A model generated the notes under the pieces. The model was not told where the DNA came from. It ran no database searches and was given only the letters and a program-made list of their open reading frames with translations. A DNA stretch of 58,045 nucleotides from Deltaproteobacteria bacterium UBA5799 (GTDB lineage: Bacteria; Desulfobacterota; GWC2-55-46). The DNA lies in contig DIDN01000010.1 of the NCBI GenBank assembly GCA_002418185.1, positions 1 to 58,045 of the forward strand. The letters are read 5' to 3'. The position numbers and the translations under genes were made by a program. How positions within the stretch are numbered: the first letter of the stretch is position 1; each line of letters opens with the position of its first letter. Shown here one piece after another: positions 46,088 through 54,363 of the stretch.

Positions 46088-46937
46088 GCCGGCAAAGGTA
46101 TTAACCGGAATAAGAGACATGCGCGAGGCCTCTAACGAGGCGCGCTCAAAGGGGAAGAAGGTCGTCCTGGTGCCGACCATGGGGTTTCTCCACGACGGCC
46201 ACAGGGCGCTCCTTGAAAGGGGCAGGGCCGAAGGCGAGTTCCTCGTCATGAGCCTCTTCGTAAACCCATCGCAATTCGGCCCTGGCGAGGATTTCTCATC
46301 CTATCCGAGGGGCCTTGACCGGGACCTGGAGATCGCCTCAGAGGAGGGCGTGGAAATCGTATTCGCCCCCGATGCAGGGGAGATGTACCCCCCGGGCTTC
46401 AGCACATGGGTAGAGGTCGAGGGGCTCTCGGGCAAGCTTTGCGGCGCTGCAAGGCCAGGCCACTTCAGGGGGGTGGCGACGGTCGTATTGAAGCTCTTCA
46501 GCGCGGTCCGGCCCCAAAAGGCCGTATTCGGGCTCAAGGACTTCCAGCAGTTCCGTATAATCGAGAGGATGGCCCGCGACCTCGACTTGCCGGTCGATAT
46601 CATCGGGGTCGAGACAATAAGGGAGCATGACGGCCTCGCAATGAGCTCCCGTAACACGTATCTCGGCCCGGATGAGAGGAAGGCCGCTCGCGCCATACCG
46701 GTCTCGCTAAGGGCAGCCCGCGACGCAGTCGACGCCGGGGTGCGGGAAAGCGGGAAGATCATCGAAATAGTGAAAAATATCATGGAGAAAGAGCCGCTGG
46801 CCGTGATAGAATATATTAAGGTGTGCAGCGGCGACTCGCTTGAGGACACCGAAGAGGCAGAAAGCGGCTCGGTGCTTTTCATCGCGGTCAGGATAGGGAG
46901 GGCGAGGCTCATAGACAACATGAGGCTCGTGCAATGA
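46083..46937 (+). CDS. panC: Pantothenate synthetase (probable ATT start)
   Basis: PanC condenses pantoate and beta-alanine with ATP. VPTMGFLHDGHRALL carries the HxGH motif, followed by FVNPSQFGPGEDFSSYPR, VFGLKDFQQF and MSSRNTYL. The first ATG (46119) leaves out the usual N-terminal strand. Translation upstream of it gives KVLTGIRDMREASNEAR, aligned with E. coli PanC around its start. The only codon with a proper ribosome-binding site is ATT at 46083: AGGAG lies seven bases before it and it overlaps the panB stop. No ATG, GTG or TTG occurs between the preceding stop and 46119. I call 46083; 284 aa. If ATT is not used, the gene starts at 46119. Confidence 0.9.
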   Translation: MRPAKVLTGIRDMREASNEARSKGKKVVLVPTMGFLHDGHRALLERGRAEGEFLVMSLFVNPSQFGPGEDFSSYPRGLDRDLEIASEEGVEIVFAPDAGEMYPPGFSTWVEVEGLSGKLCGAARPGHFRGVATVVLKLFSAVRPQKAVFGLKDFQQFRIIERMARDLDLPVDIIGVETIREHDGLAMSSRNTYLGPDERKAARAIPVSLRAARDAVDAGVRESGKIIEIVKNIMEKEPLAVIEYIKVCSGDSLEDTEEAESGSVLFIAVRIGRARLIDNMRLVQ

Positions 46938-47099
46938 CCGCCCTGGGCCGAGTCCGCGTCTCCTGGGGACCAGGCCGGCAAAAGCGGCATGCCTCCACTC
47001 GCTAAAAGATAGAGCTCGCTCCGGGACGGCCGTCCATTCCAGGGCCTGAAGGCCCGGGGTTTTCCGGCCGGAATCAAAAAGGGAGGACATTTCCACAAA

Positions 47100-47480
47100 A
47101 TGCAGCGGATGATGCTAAAGAGCAAGATCCACAGGGCCACCGTGACCGACGCCAACCTCGACTACGAGGGTTCGGTCGCAATCGACGAGGCCCTCATGGA
47201 AGCTGCCGGCATTTACGAGTTCGAGCAGGTACATATCTACAACATACGGAACGGGAACCGGCTTACCACGTACGCCATAAAAGGCGAGCGCGGGAGCGGC
47301 ACCATATCCATAAACGGGGCGGCCGCCCACCTCGCCGGCAAGGGCGACCTGGTCATAATCGCAAGCTACTCGGTCCTTGAGGAATCGGAGGCCAGGAAGC
47401 ACGCGCCTGTGCTTGTATACGTCGACGGGAACAACTCGATAAAGAGGATAAGCGCGGAACTGGCGGCCCACTGCCTATGA
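47100..47480 (+). CDS. panD: Aspartate 1-decarboxylase
   Basis: PanD (126 aa) makes beta-alanine. It is made as a proenzyme cut between Gly24 and Ser25 to form the pyruvoyl cofactor; both residues are present in YEGSVAID at exactly the E. coli positions counted from the ATG at 47100, which supports this start. NGAAAHL and GDLVIIASY motifs follow. The C-terminus is normal. It is coupled to the next gene by an ATGA overlap. A 162-base gap without a recognisable gene separates it from panC. Confidence 0.97.
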   Translation: MQRMMLKSKIHRATVTDANLDYEGSVAIDEALMEAAGIYEFEQVHIYNIRNGNRLTTYAIKGERGSGTISINGAAAHLAGKGDLVIIASYSVLEESEARKHAPVLVYVDGNNSIKRISAELAAHCL

Positions 47481-48148
47481 CAAAACACCTGCGAGGGTAT
47501 TTCATAACAGGGCTCCTCGTCGTGGTGCCCCTGTACCTCTCCATCTACGTCGTATCGCTCATCGTCAGGTTCATGGACAACATGCTGAACCTGCTCCCCA
47601 GGATCGCGCACCCGCACACCTATCTGCCCTTCCACGTCCCCGGCCTCGGCATAATATTTACCGTCCTCAGCATCATCATGATAGGCATGCTCGCCACCAA
47701 TTTCCTGGGGAAGAGGGTCCTTGAGTTCGCCGAGAGGATAATGCTCAAGGTGCCCGTTGCGAGGATGATATACAATGCGACGAAACAGTTCATGGAGACC
47801 TTTTTCACCCACGGGAACCAGGGCTTCAGGCAGGTCGTGCTCGTCGAGTTCCCCAGGAAGGGGCTCTATTCCATGGGCTTCATGACCAGCAGGGTCACAA
47901 ACGGGGAAATAAAGTCCAAGACCAGCGAGCCTTCCATTTGCGTTTTCATTCCGACCACCCCGAACCCTACCTCCGGCTACTTCGCCGTCATCCCCGAGAA
48001 CGAGGTCGTCTTCCTCGACATGTCGGTTGAGGACGCCTTCAAGGTCATCATGACCGGGGGCATGGTCACCCCTCCTGAGGGCAGGAACGGGATCAAGGTG
48101 GTCGTGCAGAACCCGGCTGCCGAGGACCTGGCCGGCAACGCCCCCTGA
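47477..48148 (+). CDS. DUF502 membrane protein
   Basis: A 223-aa protein with two N-terminal membrane segments (about residues 9-30 and 56-76) and the characteristic FITGLLVVVPLYLSIYVV and FTHGNQGFRQVVLVEFPRKGLYSMGF sequences of DUF502. GKRVLEFAERIMLKVPVARMIYNATKQ is a family hallmark. The function is unknown, and plant relatives (LCV-like) do not clarify it. It starts four bases inside panD. Confidence 0.8.
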   Translation: MTKHLRGYFITGLLVVVPLYLSIYVVSLIVRFMDNMLNLLPRIAHPHTYLPFHVPGLGIIFTVLSIIMIGMLATNFLGKRVLEFAERIMLKVPVARMIYNATKQFMETFFTHGNQGFRQVVLVEFPRKGLYSMGFMTSRVTNGEIKSKTSEPSICVFIPTTPNPTSGYFAVIPENEVVFLDMSVEDAFKVIMTGGMVTPPEGRNGIKVVVQNPAAEDLAGNAP

Positions 48149-48205
48149 ACCCCCGGTAGTATCAGGCTTTTCTCCCGTTTTTCCGCTTGAAACGGCAGAT
48201 TTGCG

Positions 48206-48233
48206 TTGTCTTTTTGGCCGGATCTGATAATAT
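48206..48233 (+). promoter_or_regulatory. Promoter of tkt
   Basis: TTGTCT (48206-48211) and TAATAT (48228-48233) are separated by 16 bases. The leader to the ATG at 48273 would be about 35 bases. Confidence 0.45.
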
Positions 48234-48272
48234 GCATTTTTTTCAGAACGCCAAAATCCTCCAGAGGACCTG

Positions 48273-50288
48273 ATGGAAAAGAAACCGCGCTCCTACAAAT
48301 TCGAAGCCCTCGACGAAATGTCGATAAATACTCTCCGTTTCCTTGCGGTGGACGCCGTAGAGGCCGCCAATTCCGGCCACCCGGGGATGCCGATGGGAGA
48401 CGCCCCCATGGCGTATGTCCTCTGGAGACGGATACTCAGACACAACCCCTCGAACCCCGGATGGCCGGCAAGGGACAGGTTCGTGCTTTCCGCGGGCCAC
48501 GGCTCCATGCTCCTTTATGCGCTCCTCCACCTCTCCGGCTATCCGCTCCCGCTCGAGGAGATAAAGAGGTTCAGGCAATGGGGGAGCCACACGCCGGGGC
48601 ACCCCGAGCACGACCCGAAGATCGGCATTGAGACCACGACAGGGCCGCTCGGCCAGGGCTTCGCAAACGGCATCGGCATGGCAATGGCGCAGAGATACCT
48701 CGCGCACAGGTTCAACAGGCCGGGATATGCGCTCTTCGACTACGACGTCTACGCGATATGCAGCGACGGAGACATGATGGAGGGGGTCTCCAACGAAGCG
48801 GCCTCCATAGCCGGGCACTTGAAGCTCGGGAACGTCATCTATCTCTACTCCGACAACAGGATAACCATCGAGGGGAAGACCGACCTTTCCATGTCAGAGG
48901 ACGCGGGCAAGAGGTTCGAGGCCCTCGGCTGGCACGTCCAGCACGTAGGAGGCAACGACCTCGGCGCGATTGCCCTCGCGATAGAGTCGGCCAAGGAGGA
49001 GCGCACGAGGCCTTCCATAATAATCGCGAGGACCATCATAGGCTTCGGGAGCCCCGGCAAGCAGGACACCGCCGAGGTGCACGGAGCGCCGCTCGGCAAG
49101 GAAGAGGTAAGGGCCACCAAGGAGAAGCTCGGGTGGCCGCTCGAACCCGAGTTCTTCATCCCCGAGGAGGTCATGAAGGACTTCAGGGAACTGGTGCCCA
49201 GGGGCGAGGCCCTCGAGAGGGAATGGCTATCCATGCTCGAAAAATACGAGAAGGAATACCCGAAAGAGGGGCGCGAGGTGAGGGCCTTAATGAGCGGGAA
49301 GAGGGACAGGGCCTGGATGGAGAAAGTCCCGACCTTTTCCGAGGCGATGGCCACCCGGAGCGCCTCGGGCAAGGTGCTTAACGCCATAGCAGGGAGCGCG
49401 CCGTTCCTGATAGGCGGCTCGGCGGACCTTGCGCCCTCTACCAACACCCTCATGAAGGGCATGGGCAACTTCCTCCCAACCGGGGTCGGCAGGAACCTCC
49501 ACTTCGGGGTGCGCGAGCACGCGATGGGCTCGCTCCTTAACGGCATGGCCCTCACGAACGGGGTGGTGCCCTACGGCGCGACCTTCCTCATATTCTCAGA
49601 CTACATGAAGCCCGCCATAAGGCTTGCGGCCCTCATGGGCCTCCAGGCCATATACGTCTTCACTCACGACTCAATCGGCCTCGGCGAGGACGGCCCCACG
49701 CACCAGCCGATTGAGCAGCTCGCGGGCCTCCGGGCCATCCCGAACCTCACGGTTATAAGGCCCGCCGACGCGAACGAGACCGCCGAGGCATGGAAGGCCG
49801 CGCTCCTGAACGAAACCGGCCCCACGGCGCTCGTGCTCACGAGGCAGGGCGTGCCGATAATCGACAGGACGAAGTACGCCCCGGCGGAAGGGCTCTCAAG
49901 GGGCGCCTATGTGCTGGCCGACCCGAAGGAAGGGAAACCCGAGGTCGTCATCATGGCCAGCGGCTCTGAGGTCCAGCTCGCAATCGCCGCCTACGAGGAC
50001 CTCTCGGAGAGGGGAGTCGGGGCGAGGGTCGTGAACATGCCGAGCTGGGAGCTCTTCGAGGCCCAGGACGACGCCTACAAGGCCGCGGTGCTGCCCCCTG
50101 ACGCAAGGGCGAGGGTCGCCGTGGAAGCCGCCTCGCCCATGGGCTGGCACAGGTACACCGGCATCGAGGGCGCGGTAATCGGCATAGACCGCTTCGGCGC
50201 TTCGGCCCCGTACAAGGTCGTGTTCGAGAAATACGGCTTCACCGCCGCCAACGTGGCCGAAAAGGCGCTGGCCCTTCTTAAACGCTGA
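48273..50288 (+). CDS. tkt: Transketolase
   Basis: Tkt (671 aa) moves two-carbon units between sugar phosphates using thiamine diphosphate. It starts the pentose-phosphate block. The N-terminal pyrophosphate domain has NSGHPGMPMGDAPMA and CSDGDMMEGVSNEAASIAGHL with GDG-type cofactor binding, and the central domain TFLIFSDYMKPAIRLAALMG and HDSIGLGEDGPTHQPIEQLA with the catalytic His residues. Length is typical. It is followed by a hairpin and a new promoter rather than a tight overlap. Confidence 0.97.
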   Translation: MEKKPRSYKFEALDEMSINTLRFLAVDAVEAANSGHPGMPMGDAPMAYVLWRRILRHNPSNPGWPARDRFVLSAGHGSMLLYALLHLSGYPLPLEEIKRFRQWGSHTPGHPEHDPKIGIETTTGPLGQGFANGIGMAMAQRYLAHRFNRPGYALFDYDVYAICSDGDMMEGVSNEAASIAGHLKLGNVIYLYSDNRITIEGKTDLSMSEDAGKRFEALGWHVQHVGGNDLGAIALAIESAKEERTRPSIIIARTIIGFGSPGKQDTAEVHGAPLGKEEVRATKEKLGWPLEPEFFIPEEVMKDFRELVPRGEALEREWLSMLEKYEKEYPKEGREVRALMSGKRDRAWMEKVPTFSEAMATRSASGKVLNAIAGSAPFLIGGSADLAPSTNTLMKGMGNFLPTGVGRNLHFGVREHAMGSLLNGMALTNGVVPYGATFLIFSDYMKPAIRLAALMGLQAIYVFTHDSIGLGEDGPTHQPIEQLAGLRAIPNLTVIRPADANETAEAWKAALLNETGPTALVLTRQGVPIIDRTKYAPAEGLSRGAYVLADPKEGKPEVVIMASGSEVQLAIAAYEDLSERGVGARVVNMPSWELFEAQDDAYKAAVLPPDARARVAVEAASPMGWHRYTGIEGAVIGIDRFGASAPYKVVFEKYGFTAANVAEKALALLKR

Positions 50289-50302
50289 AAAGGGCCGGTT
50301 TG

Positions 50303-50331
50303 TTGATGGAAACCGATATCCCTGCTATAGT
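50303..50331 (+). promoter_or_regulatory. Promoter P1 of the tal-pgi gene
   Basis: TTGATG (50303-50308) and TATAGT (50326-50331) with a 17-base spacer, close to consensus. It begins 15 bases after the tkt stop. The predicted start lies within a large inverted repeat. Confidence 0.55.
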
Positions 50332-50332
50332 C

Positions 50333-50371
50333 TACAGCAGGCCGTAGTGCATGCGGCCGCGGCCTGCTGTA
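50333..50371. terminator. 12-bp inverted repeat after tkt
   Basis: TACAGCAGGCCG / CGGCCTGCTGTA pair perfectly over 12 bases with a 15-base loop. The tail TTTCCGTTT is only partly T-rich. It may end tkt transcription or modulate the P1 transcript, which would begin inside it. Confidence 0.5.
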
Positions 50372-50398
50372 TTTCCGTTTCCCGGGAACTTCTTGCCT

Positions 50399-50404
50399 TA
50401 TAAT
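50399..50404 (+). promoter_or_regulatory. Possible second -10 box (P2) for tal-pgi
   Basis: A perfect TATAAT stands 95 bases before the ATG. No good -35 box lies at the right distance, so it is only a candidate. Confidence 0.25.
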
Positions 50405-50499
50405 TGAGACTGACAGTCCTTGCGGGCCGGGCGGTCGCTCGTCCCGTCCCGCAGAGGGGTCTGTTCTTACCGGAAACTTTCCGGCTTCAGGAGTCCCCT

Positions 50500-53349
50500 A
50501 TGAACCCCTTGATAGAGCTTAACAGGCTTGGCCAGAGCGTCTGGTACGACAACCTCAGGAAGGGCCTCGTCACGTCCGGGGAGCTTAAGCGCTTCATGGA
50601 CGAGTACGCGGTCTCGGGCATTACCTCGAACCCCAACACCTTCGAGAGGGCCATTGCGGGGACGACGGAGTACGATGAGGACATCCGCAGGCTCCTCGTG
50701 GAAAGCCTCGACGACGACGCGATACTCGAAAGGCTCGTGACCAGGGACATAAGGCTTGCGGCCGACGTATTGTCAGAGGCGTCCAGGGCCACAGGCGGCG
50801 CCGACGGTTTCGTCTCGATCGAGGTCGACCCGAGGCTCGCGAAGGACGCCGGCTCGACGATAGAGGAGGCGAGGAGTCTTTTCGCTGCCGTGGACAGGCC
50901 AAACGTGATGGTCAAGGTGCCCGGGACGGTAGAGGGGCTCAAGGCCCTCGAGGAGCTTACAGCCGAAGGGCGGAACATAAACGTCACGCTCCTCTTCTCG
51001 GTCGAGAGATACTCGGAAGTGGCGGACGCTTACGTGCGCGGTCTTGAGAGGAGGCTTTCGAGCGGCCTGCCTGTGGACAACATATCGAGTGTGGCGAGTT
51101 TTTTCGTAAGCAGGGTCGATTCCATTTTCGACAGGACAATAGAGGAGAGGATAGAGCGCTCGAAATCGAACGACGAGAAGGCGCGCCTAAAGTCCCTTCT
51201 CGGCAGGGTGGCCGTTGCGAACGCGAAGCTCGCATACATGAAATACGGGGAGGTATACTCGGGGGATAGGTTCAGGAAGCTCAAGGACGCGGGGGCAAGG
51301 CCCCAGAGGCTCCTGTGGGCGAGCACCGGGACCAAGGACCCTCGCTACTCCGATGTGAAATACGTCGAGGAGCTAGTCATGAGCGGCACCGTGAACACTA
51401 TGCCGCTCCATACGATGCTCGCCTTCTACGACCACGGCAAGGCCGAGCCGGTCCTGGTCGAGGAGTTCAACGGCCCGGAAAAGGTATTCGAGGAGGTAGA
51501 GGCCCTCGGCGTCGACTACCGGGCTGCGACCGACAGGCTCGAAAAGGACGGAATAGGCGCCTTCTCCGAATCCTACCTCGGCATACTGGCGTCCATAGCT
51601 TCGAAGAGGGAGGCGCTCGAAAAGAAGAAGGCCTTTGCCGTGAGGTTTTCACTGAACGGCTTCGAGGCCGCCGTCTCAGAGGCGCTCGAGGAGGTCGGGA
51701 GCGAGAACTTTCTGGAGCGCCTGTGGGCCAAGGACCCCACGCTCTGGAAGACCGCCCCGGAGGACAGGAAGCTCATAAAAGAGGCGCTCGGGTGGGTGGC
51801 GCTTGCCGACGTCATGGACGACCACGTCGGGGATATAGAGGGCTTCGCGAGGGAGGTGAAGGAGGCTGGGTTCAGGGACGCGGTCCTCCTGGGCATGGGG
51901 GGGTCGAGCCTTGCGCCGCTTGTCTTCTCCGAGGCCTTTGGCAGCGCCCCGGGATATCCGAGGCTAACGGTGCTGGACTCGACCGATCCCGAGGCGATAA
52001 GCGCGGTAGCAAAGGCAATAGACCCGGAAAAGACCCTCTTCATCGTATCGAGCAAGTCCGGCTCCACCATCGAGCCTCTGAGCCTCTTCGAGTTCTTCCA
52101 TGAGAAGTTGTCGTCAACCCTGGGCGAGGCGGCAGGAAATAACTTCATGGCCATAACAGACCCCGGGACGCCTTTGGAGGGCTTTGCCCGCAAGTACGGA
52201 TTCAGGAAGCTCTTCACGAACCCCGGCGACGTCGGGGGGAGGTTCTCGGTACTCTCGTATTTCGGGCTCGTCCCTGCCGGGCTGATCGGCATGGACCTCG
52301 CGCTTCTGCTTGAGCACGCCTCCCGGGTCGAGGCGGCGGTGCACCCCTGCGCGGCGGACCAGAACCCTGTCCTCATGCTCGGGGCCGCGCTCGGCACGCT
52401 CGGGAGGCTCGGCAGGGACAAGCTCACGTTTTTCATCTCGAAGGAGATAGAGCCGTTCGGCATGTGGCTCGAGCAGCTCATAGCCGAGAGCACGGGCAAG
52501 GAGGGCAAGGGGCTCGTGCCTGTCGTCGGAGAGCCGCTCGGGAAGCCGGAGAGCTACGGAAGCGACAGGGTCTTCATATCGATCACGCTCGGCGAGGAGG
52601 ACCACGGGCGCGCAGGCGCCTTCAAGCGTCTTGCCGAGGCCGGACACCCCATAATCGATTTCAGGCTCGCTCATAAATACGAGCTCGGCGGCGAGTTCCT
52701 GAGGTGGGAGATAGCCACTGCCGTAGCCGGTCAGATACTCGGCATAAACCCCTTTGACCAGCCGGACGTAGAGCTTGCCAAGAAGCTCACTATAACGAAG
52801 CTCAACAGCATTGGGAGGCCGGAGGGGCTTAAGCCCCCCGGCATAGGAGTTGAAGCCGGGAGGTTCGGGGTGCACTTCGGAAAAAACACCTTCGACCGGT
52901 TAGGGGCCGTCGACTCCGACGCGAAAAAGATGCTCAGGGAGTTCTTCGCCCTGGCAGGCCCCGGGGACTACATAGGCCTCCTTGCGTATTACAACCCATC
53001 GGACGCCGGGCTCGGCGCAGGGCTCGGCGACCTCAGGAAGGCCCTCGGCGAGATGACCGGCGCCGCGGTCCAGTTCGGGTACGGCCCGAGGTACCTGCAC
53101 TCGACAGGGCAGCTCCACAAGGGCGGGCCGCGCAGCGGCCTCTTTCTCATCCTCTGCCACAGGCCCGGGGACGACATCAGGGTGCCTGGAAGCAACTTCA
53201 GCTTCTCGGAGCTCGAGCTTTCGCAGGCGTACGGCGACATGGAGGCGCTCGACTCCAAGGGCCTGAGGGTCGCGCTGGTCGACATGAAAGACCCTGGAAT
53301 CGGGGCCCTCAAGGAATTCGAGTCTCTTCTCAGGGGCGCGGCTCAATAG
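50500..53349 (+). CDS. Bifunctional transaldolase / glucose-6-phosphate isomerase
   Basis: A 949-aa fusion. Residues 1 to about 365 are transaldolase: LGQSVWYDNLRKGLV, GITSNPNTFERAI, the Schiff-base lysine in NVMVKVPGTVEG, and NINVTLLFSVERY. From about residue 400 the isomerase begins: GMGGSSLAPLVF, VLDSTDPEAI, FIVSSKSGSTIEPLSLF, and DVGGRFSVLSYFGLVPAGLIGMDL; FISITLGEEDHGRAGAFKRL is near the C-terminus. The start is the ATG at 50500 behind AGGAG; the frame is open upstream. The fusion puts two steps of sugar phosphate exchange on one chain next to tkt, gnd and zwf. Confidence 0.95.
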   Translation: MNPLIELNRLGQSVWYDNLRKGLVTSGELKRFMDEYAVSGITSNPNTFERAIAGTTEYDEDIRRLLVESLDDDAILERLVTRDIRLAADVLSEASRATGGADGFVSIEVDPRLAKDAGSTIEEARSLFAAVDRPNVMVKVPGTVEGLKALEELTAEGRNINVTLLFSVERYSEVADAYVRGLERRLSSGLPVDNISSVASFFVSRVDSIFDRTIEERIERSKSNDEKARLKSLLGRVAVANAKLAYMKYGEVYSGDRFRKLKDAGARPQRLLWASTGTKDPRYSDVKYVEELVMSGTVNTMPLHTMLAFYDHGKAEPVLVEEFNGPEKVFEEVEALGVDYRAATDRLEKDGIGAFSESYLGILASIASKREALEKKKAFAVRFSLNGFEAAVSEALEEVGSENFLERLWAKDPTLWKTAPEDRKLIKEALGWVALADVMDDHVGDIEGFAREVKEAGFRDAVLLGMGGSSLAPLVFSEAFGSAPGYPRLTVLDSTDPEAISAVAKAIDPEKTLFIVSSKSGSTIEPLSLFEFFHEKLSSTLGEAAGNNFMAITDPGTPLEGFARKYGFRKLFTNPGDVGGRFSVLSYFGLVPAGLIGMDLALLLEHASRVEAAVHPCAADQNPVLMLGAALGTLGRLGRDKLTFFISKEIEPFGMWLEQLIAESTGKEGKGLVPVVGEPLGKPESYGSDRVFISITLGEEDHGRAGAFKRLAEAGHPIIDFRLAHKYELGGEFLRWEIATAVAGQILGINPFDQPDVELAKKLTITKLNSIGRPEGLKPPGIGVEAGRFGVHFGKNTFDRLGAVDSDAKKMLREFFALAGPGDYIGLLAYYNPSDAGLGAGLGDLRKALGEMTGAAVQFGYGPRYLHSTGQLHKGGPRSGLFLILCHRPGDDIRVPGSNFSFSELELSQAYGDMEALDSKGLRVALVDMKDPGIGALKEFESLLRGAAQ

Positions 53350-53373
53350 GCGAATACCTCAACAGGAGGAACA

Positions 53374-54282
53374 ATGGACGTCGGCATGATAGGCCTGGGC
53401 CGCATGGGGCTCAACATGGCCAGGCGCCTTCGTAAGGGCGGCCACAGGGTGGTCGGCTACAACAGGACGGCCAGGGTGACGCAGGGCGCCGAGGCCGAGG
53501 GCATAGAGGGCGCGTACTCGCTGCCCGAGCTTGCAGACAAGCTCACCATGCCGAGGACCGTCTGGATGATGCTCCCCGCAGGCAGGCCCGTGGACGACAC
53601 GATAGAGGCCCTCAAACCGCTTCTGGCCGGCGGCGATACGCTTGTGGACGGCGGGAATACCTATTACAAGGACGACCTCAGGAGGTCCGATGGGCTGAAA
53701 AAGCTCGGCATCAGGTACATCGACGCGGGCGTAAGCGGCGGGATATGGGGCCTTGAGAATGGCTATTGCACCATGGCGGGCGGCGAAAGGGGCGCGTTCG
53801 AGAGGATAGAGCCGCTCTTTAAGACCCTCGCGCCTTCCGGCGGCTATCTATGGTGCGGCGGACAAGGCGCCGGCCATTTCATGAAAATGGTGCATAACGG
53901 CATAGAGTACGGGCTCATGGAGGCCTATGCCGAGGGGTTCGAGCTCATAAAGGCCTCCCCCTACGGAGACGGGATAAAGAACGTGGAGCTTGCGCGCCTG
54001 TGGAACAGGGGTAGCGTCGTGAGGTCCTGGTTGCTTGAGCTCCTGGAGAGCGCCTTCGCCAAGGAGGACGGGCTCGAGTCCGTAATCGGCTATGTCGAGG
54101 ACTCGGGCGAGGGCAGGTGGATGGTCAAGGAGGCGGTAGACATGGGCGTAAGCATCCCCGCCATAACGGAGTCCCTCATGCGGAGGTTCCGCTCGAGGCA
54201 GGAAGAGCCCTTCGGAGAAAAGCTCCTTGCCGCCCTCAGGGAGGAGTTCGGCGGCCACAGCGTCCGGCGCATCCCCGAATAA
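53374..54282 (+). CDS. gnd: 6-phosphogluconate dehydrogenase (decarboxylating, short form)
   Basis: Gnd oxidises 6-phosphogluconate to ribulose 5-phosphate and CO2. At 302 aa it is the short, YqeC-like type. The Rossmann motif is GLGRMGLNMARRL, then VDGGNTYYKDDLRRSD, DAGVSGGIWGLENGYC and the catalytic lysine-asparagine segment GAGHFMKMVHNGIEYG. AGGAGG lies six bases before the ATG. It follows the fusion gene by 24 bases. Confidence 0.95.
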   Translation: MDVGMIGLGRMGLNMARRLRKGGHRVVGYNRTARVTQGAEAEGIEGAYSLPELADKLTMPRTVWMMLPAGRPVDDTIEALKPLLAGGDTLVDGGNTYYKDDLRRSDGLKKLGIRYIDAGVSGGIWGLENGYCTMAGGERGAFERIEPLFKTLAPSGGYLWCGGQGAGHFMKMVHNGIEYGLMEAYAEGFELIKASPYGDGIKNVELARLWNRGSVVRSWLLELLESAFAKEDGLESVIGYVEDSGEGRWMVKEAVDMGVSIPAITESLMRRFRSRQEEPFGEKLLAALREEFGGHSVRRIPE

Positions 54283-54363
54283 ACGAGTGAGATAACGCGG
54301 AGCGACCCGAACCCCTGCCGGGCGACGGAACCATTCCGCGAAGTCCCTTTGGAACAGGTGAAT

